From: Bacillus sp. S3
GTDB lineage: Bacteria > Bacillota > Bacilli > Bacillales > Cytobacillaceae
DNA: 64,000 nt
NCBI RefSeq assembly: GCF_005154805.1
Contig: NZ_CP039727.1
Location: 1,237,501-1,301,500, forward strand
Reading direction: 5' to 3'
Every line of letters starts with the position of its first letter. Within the stretch, counting starts at the first letter, position 1. Positions 60,243 to 64,000 of this stretch are shown in pieces. The notes under the pieces were generated by a model. That model was not told the origin of the DNA and did not search any database. It saw only the letters and a list, made by a program, of their open reading frames with translations. A program made the translations under genes and the position numbers.

Positions 60243-60929
60243 ATGACAATATTCACAATAGATGATGTAAGAAAAACCTTTACGAACGGTGATGTAAAGG
60301 AAGAAATACTAAAAGGAATTAATCTAACTCTTCAAGAGGGAGAAGTAACAGCATTAGTGGGCGCCTCCGGTTCTGGTAAAAGTACACTCCTTACAATTGC
60401 TGCAGGACTTCAACCCGCATCAAATGGAAAAGTGGTTTTCGATGGGAATAATATGACTGTTATGAATTCTGAACAAGTTCGAAAAATACGGGCAAGTAAA
60501 TTTGGTTTCGTTTTTCAATTTGCCCATCTTGTTCCTTTTCTCACAGTAGAAGAGCAGCTCATGTTAATGTTGGATGTATCTGAATCTAAAATGAAGAAAC
60601 GTGAACAAAAAAAAGAAATTGATAAAATCTTAAACCTAGTTGAAATGGATCATCGAAAAAATGCCTATCCATCCTCGTTATCCGGAGGGGAAAAACAGCG
60701 GGTTGCCATTGCTCGTGCAATCATCCATAAGCCTAAAGTTCTCTTTGCAGATGAACCTACTGCAAGTTTAGATACAAAAAGGTCAAAAGATGTTATGGCG
60801 TTAATCCGGAATTTAACTAAAACATTGAACATTACGACGCTAATGGTTACCCATGATGGGGAAATGCTTTCCTACGCTGACCATATCATTAAGATGAGCG
60901 ATGGAATGGTTTTGCAAAGCGGAAAATAA
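60243..60929 (+). CDS. ABC transporter ATP-binding protein, HrtA-like
   Basis: ATPase of 228 residues of the LolD/MacB class. Walker A VGASGSGKSTLL, Q-loop VFQFAHLVPFLTVEEQ, signature SSLSGGEKQRVAIARA, Walker B VLFADEPTASLD and H-loop VTHDGEM are intact. The HrtA-like feature is the Q-loop HLVPFLTV. AAGGAGAGG precedes the ATG. It pairs with the permease directly upstream and is followed by a terminator, forming a two-gene exporter operon downstream of the UvrA-like gene. Confidence 0.87.
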   Translation: MTIFTIDDVRKTFTNGDVKEEILKGINLTLQEGEVTALVGASGSGKSTLLTIAAGLQPASNGKVVFDGNNMTVMNSEQVRKIRASKFGFVFQFAHLVPFLTVEEQLMLMLDVSESKMKKREQKKEIDKILNLVEMDHRKNAYPSSLSGGEKQRVAIARAIIHKPKVLFADEPTASLDTKRSKDVMALIRNLTKTLNITTLMVTHDGEMLSYADHIIKMSDGMVLQSGK

Positions 60930-60982
60930 AATTCTGAACAAATGGATGTAGTGCAATAAATAGATCAAATACGTATAGCTAA

Positions 60983-61010
60983 AAGCCCCAATTAAAAATG
61001 GGGCTTATTT
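60983..61010 (+). terminator. intrinsic terminator after the exporter operon
   Basis: AAGCCCCA (60983-60990) pairs perfectly with TGGGGCTT (60999-61006), then ATTTG. Confidence 0.75.
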
Positions 61011-61168
61011 GTGGTTTTATGGGCAAATCTTCAATAACGAAATTTCTACAAAAAATTACAATTATATTACATTACCGACTATTCCATTGTTATTAGTCCA
61101 TTAGACATATAAACTAGAAATATATTAGGAATCGGAATACGTGCTAGGGTACAAAAGGAGATATTAAA

Positions 61169-62314
61169 ATGATAAGAAAATTATTCAAATATTCGCTGTC
61201 GGCAGTGGTCCTTGCCGCAATGATTCAAGTAACACCTGCTTTTGCGAGTCCAGAAGATTCACCCGTAACACAAGGGCAAATCAATGAGACACAAGGACAA
61301 ATTGAAGATTTCGAAACAAAGATTCAACAATTAGACGACCGCATCATCATTGCAATGGAGAAAAGTCAAAAACTTCACGATAATATTGCCGCACAGCAAG
61401 GTAAAATTAATGATACAGAGGCTGAAATTGAAAAAGCCAAGAAATCTCTCGATCTACATAAAAAAATCTATTCTGAGCGACTAAAAAGCATTCAGGCTGA
61501 AGGAACGCAGTCAATCGCCACATATGCTGAGATTTTGCTTTCCTCTAACAACTTTTCTGATTTTTTATCTCGGTTTACTGCTATTTCAAAGATTATGGAA
61601 AGTGATACAGACTTATTAAATGGATTAACTGAAAAAGACCAAGTATTAAAAGCGGCAGAGGAAAAATTACATAATGAATTAGACAAATTAAAAAATAGCC
61701 AGGAAGAATTAGCTTCCGAACAAAAAAAGATTGAAGAAAATAAAAACGAAATTGCCAGGGCATTAGCAGATGCGAAAAACAGATTACAAAACCAACAGGA
61801 TCAACTGGCAGAACAAAAGGCTGAAGAAGAGGCAGAGCAGCAAGCTCGTTTAGCCCAGCAGCAACAAACTCAACAGCAAACCCAATTAGCCCAGCAGCAG
61901 CCTTCAGTAAACAATGCTTCACAGTCAGCTCCTTCCGTTGAAGTGGCTAATATTGCTAACACTGATGCCGCAAGTGCGGTTATTGCGTATGCAAAACAAT
62001 TTTTAGGCGTTCCTTACGTATGGGGCGGAACAAAGCCAAGTGGATTTGATTGTTCTGGCTTCACTTCGTATGTGTATCGTTCAGTGGGCATTAATCTTCC
62101 GAGGGTATCACGAGACCAGCAAAATTTCGGGACAAGAATTTCTCCGAGTCAAGTACAGCCTGGAGATTTAGTATTCAGGGGTTCCCCTGCCCATCATGTA
62201 GGTATTTATATTGGAGACGGGAAATACATCCATGCCCCGCAAACGGGTGATGTTGTGAAAATATCTTCTTATGATTCGTCTAAATTTTCTAGTGCTGCTA
62301 GAGTATTGCATTAA
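61169..62314 (+). CDS. secreted NlpC/P60 DL-endopeptidase with coiled-coil domain, CwlO-like
   Basis: Exported hydrolase of 381 residues. Signal peptide (first ~27 residues, ending AFA), then a long coiled coil (residues ~35-235, TQGQIEDFETKIQQLDDRI onward), a Gln-rich linker (QQQQTQQQTQLAQQQ) and a C-terminal NlpC/P60 domain with catalytic Cys in PSGFDCSGFTSYVY, His in AHHVGIYIGDG and the third polar residue in YIHAPQTG. CwlO proteins cut D-glutamyl bonds in peptidoglycan during growth under FtsEX control, for which the coiled coil is needed. AAAGGAG precedes the ATG. B. subtilis CwlO is longer (473). Confidence 0.88.
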   Translation: MIRKLFKYSLSAVVLAAMIQVTPAFASPEDSPVTQGQINETQGQIEDFETKIQQLDDRIIIAMEKSQKLHDNIAAQQGKINDTEAEIEKAKKSLDLHKKIYSERLKSIQAEGTQSIATYAEILLSSNNFSDFLSRFTAISKIMESDTDLLNGLTEKDQVLKAAEEKLHNELDKLKNSQEELASEQKKIEENKNEIARALADAKNRLQNQQDQLAEQKAEEEAEQQARLAQQQQTQQQTQLAQQQPSVNNASQSAPSVEVANIANTDAASAVIAYAKQFLGVPYVWGGTKPSGFDCSGFTSYVYRSVGINLPRVSRDQQNFGTRISPSQVQPGDLVFRGSPAHHVGIYIGDGKYIHAPQTGDVVKISSYDSSKFSSAARVLH

Positions 62315-62328
62315 TATTAGTATCTCAG

Positions 62329-62370
62329 AAAAGGCAACTACCCTTTATATTTTGGGTGTTGCCTTTTTCG
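62329..62370 (+). terminator. intrinsic terminator
   Basis: AAAAGGCAACTACCC pairs with GGGTGTTGCCTTTTT around TTTATATTTT with one mismatch. Confidence 0.82.
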
Positions 62371-62402
62371 TATGTTACTAATTAATAATTTTTCATATTT
62401 GA

Positions 62403-62432
62403 CTGGACGGCAATTGCTTGTCCGGTTTTTTT
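62403..62432 (+). terminator. possible terminator in the leader of the amino-acid ABC operon
   Basis: CTGGAC pairs with GTCCGG around a CAATTG-containing loop and is followed by seven T residues, 70 bases before the binding-protein gene. It could be a leader terminator or an end signal for readthrough. Confidence 0.45.
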
Positions 62433-62502
62433 AGGTTAGAAAACTAAAATTAGGGGTATATATCAAAATATCGCTTGAAAAAGAGAGGAGACAGAATCAA
62501 GC

Positions 62503-63282
62503 ATGAGAAGACAATACATATTTTTACTATTGGGCTTATTTTTACTAGGTACACTGACTGCCTGTGCCGAAAAGGACCAGCTTTCAGATGGGACAAAGCT
62601 GATTGACAAGGAGAAATTTACTTTTGCAGCTTCTGGTGAATTTAAACCCTTTAGCTATCTGAACGATGACCTATCAATGACAGGTTTCGATGTTGAGGTA
62701 GGGAATGCTGTTGGAAAAAAATTAGGACTTGAACCAGTACAAAAGAGGATGAAATTTAAAGGACTCATTGAGGGCATCAAAACAGGCAGGGCAGACGCAG
62801 CTGTTGCCAGCCACACCATTAACCCCGACCGTGCCAAGCAAGTTGCATTTTCCACTCCATACTACTACTCAGGACCACAAATCTTTACAAGGCCTGACAG
62901 CAATATTAAAACAGTAGAGGACATAAAAGGTAAAGAAGTGGCCGTAGCGAAAGGGTCTACCTATGCGGAGACGGCCAAAAAGTATACGAGCAATATTAAA
63001 ATGTATGATAGTGATATTACGGCATTAAAGGCACTTAGTATCGGAAGGCATGATGCTGTTATTACTGATTTTGTTACGGGGAAAAGTTCCCAGAAAGAAG
63101 GTTTTAACATTAAAGGACAGCAGCTTATAGAGCGAAGCGAGCAGGCAATTGTTGTACCTAAGGACAATCCGGAACTCTTAAAACGGATAGATAATGCACT
63201 ACAACAACTTCGTGAAGACGGTACACTTGCCCGGATCAGCAATAAATATTTTGGGCAGGATATTACAAAAAAACCAGAATAG
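62503..63282 (+). CDS. amino acid ABC transporter substrate-binding lipoprotein
   Basis: Extracytoplasmic lipoprotein of 259 residues: signal peptide with lipobox LGTLTACAEKD, then a type II periplasmic-binding fold (SBP_bac_3): FAASGEFKPFSYLNDDLSMT, GFDVEVGNAVGKKLGL, FKGLIEGIKTGRADAAVASH and VEDIKGKEVAVAKGSTYAET. It captures a polar amino acid or cystine; the exact ligand cannot be read. First gene of a binding protein-permease-ATPase operon. GAGAGGAG precedes the ATG. Confidence 0.87.
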   Translation: MRRQYIFLLLGLFLLGTLTACAEKDQLSDGTKLIDKEKFTFAASGEFKPFSYLNDDLSMTGFDVEVGNAVGKKLGLEPVQKRMKFKGLIEGIKTGRADAAVASHTINPDRAKQVAFSTPYYYSGPQIFTRPDSNIKTVEDIKGKEVAVAKGSTYAETAKKYTSNIKMYDSDITALKALSIGRHDAVITDFVTGKSSQKEGFNIKGQQLIERSEQAIVVPKDNPELLKRIDNALQQLREDGTLARISNKYFGQDITKKPE

Positions 63283-63317
63283 TAGTTTGACAATTTAAAA
63301 GAAAGGAAGTCGTTATC

Positions 63318-63983
63318 TTGCCTAGTTTTTCACATTTTTTACATACGTTTTTCAGTAGTAAGGGCCTTTTCATAGATGCTACAATACTAACCCTAGAGCT
63401 TACTATAGTTTCAATATTAATAGGAATTATTATTGGCTTATTCTTTGCCCTATTAAAAATATCGAGAATTAAAATTCTGGAGTATATTTCAAATGGTTAT
63501 GTGTTCCTTGTGCGCGGAACACCGCTTATTGTTCAGATTTTCATTCTGTATTTTGGCTTTAGCGGAATTTTCCTAATTCCCGACTTTTGGGCAGCAGCTC
63601 TTGCTCTTGCCTTTCATAACGGTGCCTACATTGCAGAAATCTTTCGCGGAACGATCCAATCAGTTGATAAAGGACAAATGGAGGCTGGCCGTTCACTGGG
63701 AATGACCAGGGGTGTTACACTGCGCAGGATCATCCTTCCACAAGCGTTTAGAAGGGCACTTCCTCCACTTGGGAACCAATTTATTATTGGACTTAAGGAT
63801 TCATCATTGGCAGCCTTCATTTCGATGAATGAATTATTTAATGTTGCGACCACACTGGGTTCCAATAATTTTGATGAAATGACGTACCTGTTAATTGTTG
63901 CCGTTTATTATCTAGTGCTCGTTGCATTATTAACCATGATGGTAAGTATGTTTGAAAAGAAATTGGCAGTCAGTGATCGATAG
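63318..63983 (+). CDS. amino acid ABC transporter permease
   Basis: Permease of 221 residues with five helices of the HisM/GlnP type. The N-terminal FIDATILTLELTIVSILIGI and the EAA loop GQMEAGRSLGMTRGVTLRRI and LPQAFRRALPPLGNQFI, which docks the ATPase, are clear. TTG start at 63318 with GAAAGGAAG upstream. It lies 35 bases after the binding-protein gene and is followed at 12 bases by the next gene of the operon. Confidence 0.9.
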   Translation: MPSFSHFLHTFFSSKGLFIDATILTLELTIVSILIGIIIGLFFALLKISRIKILEYISNGYVFLVRGTPLIVQIFILYFGFSGIFLIPDFWAAALALAFHNGAYIAEIFRGTIQSVDKGQMEAGRSLGMTRGVTLRRIILPQAFRRALPPLGNQFIIGLKDSSLAAFISMNELFNVATTLGSNNFDEMTYLLIVAVYYLVLVALLTMMVSMFEKKLAVSDR

Positions 63984-63995
63984 GAGGACAATTAT

Positions 63996-64000
63996 ATGAA
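63996..64000 (+). CDS. start of the next gene, probably the ABC ATPase (partial)
   Basis: TAGGAGG at 63981-63987 and ATG at 63996-63998 mark the start of a gene that leaves the window after one to two codons. By operon order it should be the ATP-binding subunit; the sequence itself cannot show this. Confidence 0.5.

Noticed and set aside
1..64000. CRISPR arrays, tRNA or rRNA genes, prophage or transposase genes
   Set aside because: None was seen on reading the window; the repeats present are dispersed intergenic elements, not spacer-separated arrays.

Overview
The window looks like chromosomal DNA of a low-GC, aerobic or facultative spore-forming member of the Bacillaceae (Bacillus sensu lato; a Neobacillus-like genome would fit, but that is inference). 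Reasons: A+T-rich sequence, strong AGGAGG-type ribosome binding sites with many TTG/GTG starts, Bacillus-type families throughout (LiaIHFSR, SinI/SinR, PdaA, YhfW, YfkD/E/F/H/K, ZosA, YetJ), sporulation-linked genes, and intergenic repeat types familiar from Bacillus genomes. I saw no rRNA, tRNA, CRISPR, prophage or complete insertion sequence.

Layout. 1-1.6 kb: tail of a NarL-type regulator, a GAF protein and a PAS histidine kinase (Nre-like sensor set). 1.6-8.9 kb: glutaminyl-tRNA synthetase (uncommon in Firmicutes), a Gfo/Idh/MocA dehydrogenase, a NapH/NosR-like polyferredoxin, an SCP2 protein, a WG-repeat protein and a KynB-like cyclase. 9.2-11.3 kb: a redox/iron island with a DUF2249 protein, an FNR-type regulator with an N-terminal cysteine cluster, a flavodoxin and an HMA protein, carrying FNR-like palindromes (TTGAT-N4-ATCAA type) and a Fur box. 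11.4-18.7 kb: metallo-hydrolase, small membrane proteins, YfmL-like helicase, amidase, Rieske/FAD oxidoreductase and a LysM-CAP secreted protein. 18.9-22.4 kb: liaIH and liaFSR envelope-stress genes (no liaG). 22.5-26.5 kb: efeOBU ferrous-iron uptake behind two Fur boxes. 26.6-31.4 kb: flippase, an ECF sigma factor with a long aromatic amino acid hydroxylase, YetJ and MscL. 32-39.2 kb: MFS transporter, TopB, hutH behind a leader with an intrinsic terminator, and a PfkB kinase.

39.4-40.2 kb: a cyclic-di-GMP-I riboswitch directly in front of a sinI gene too short to stand out (48 codons), facing sinR convergently. This wires c-di-GMP to the biofilm master switch. 40.4-55.6 kb: a block whose gene order follows the B. 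subtilis yflG-yfkK-yfkH-yfkF-yfkE-yfkD-pdaA-rlmCD-yfjN region, with zosA, a class I fumarase and others interspersed. 55.9-60.9 kb: a 1056-residue divergent UvrA-like ATPase with what looks like a third, catalytically dead UvrA half, followed by a HrtBA-like ABC exporter; this is the best candidate for an undescribed system. 61.2-64 kb: a CwlO-like cell-wall endopeptidase and an amino-acid ABC importer running off the end.

Three repeat families lie at gene ends; two of them supply the stop codon (and in one case the last residues) of the neighbouring protein. All assignments come from reading the sequence; no database search was run.
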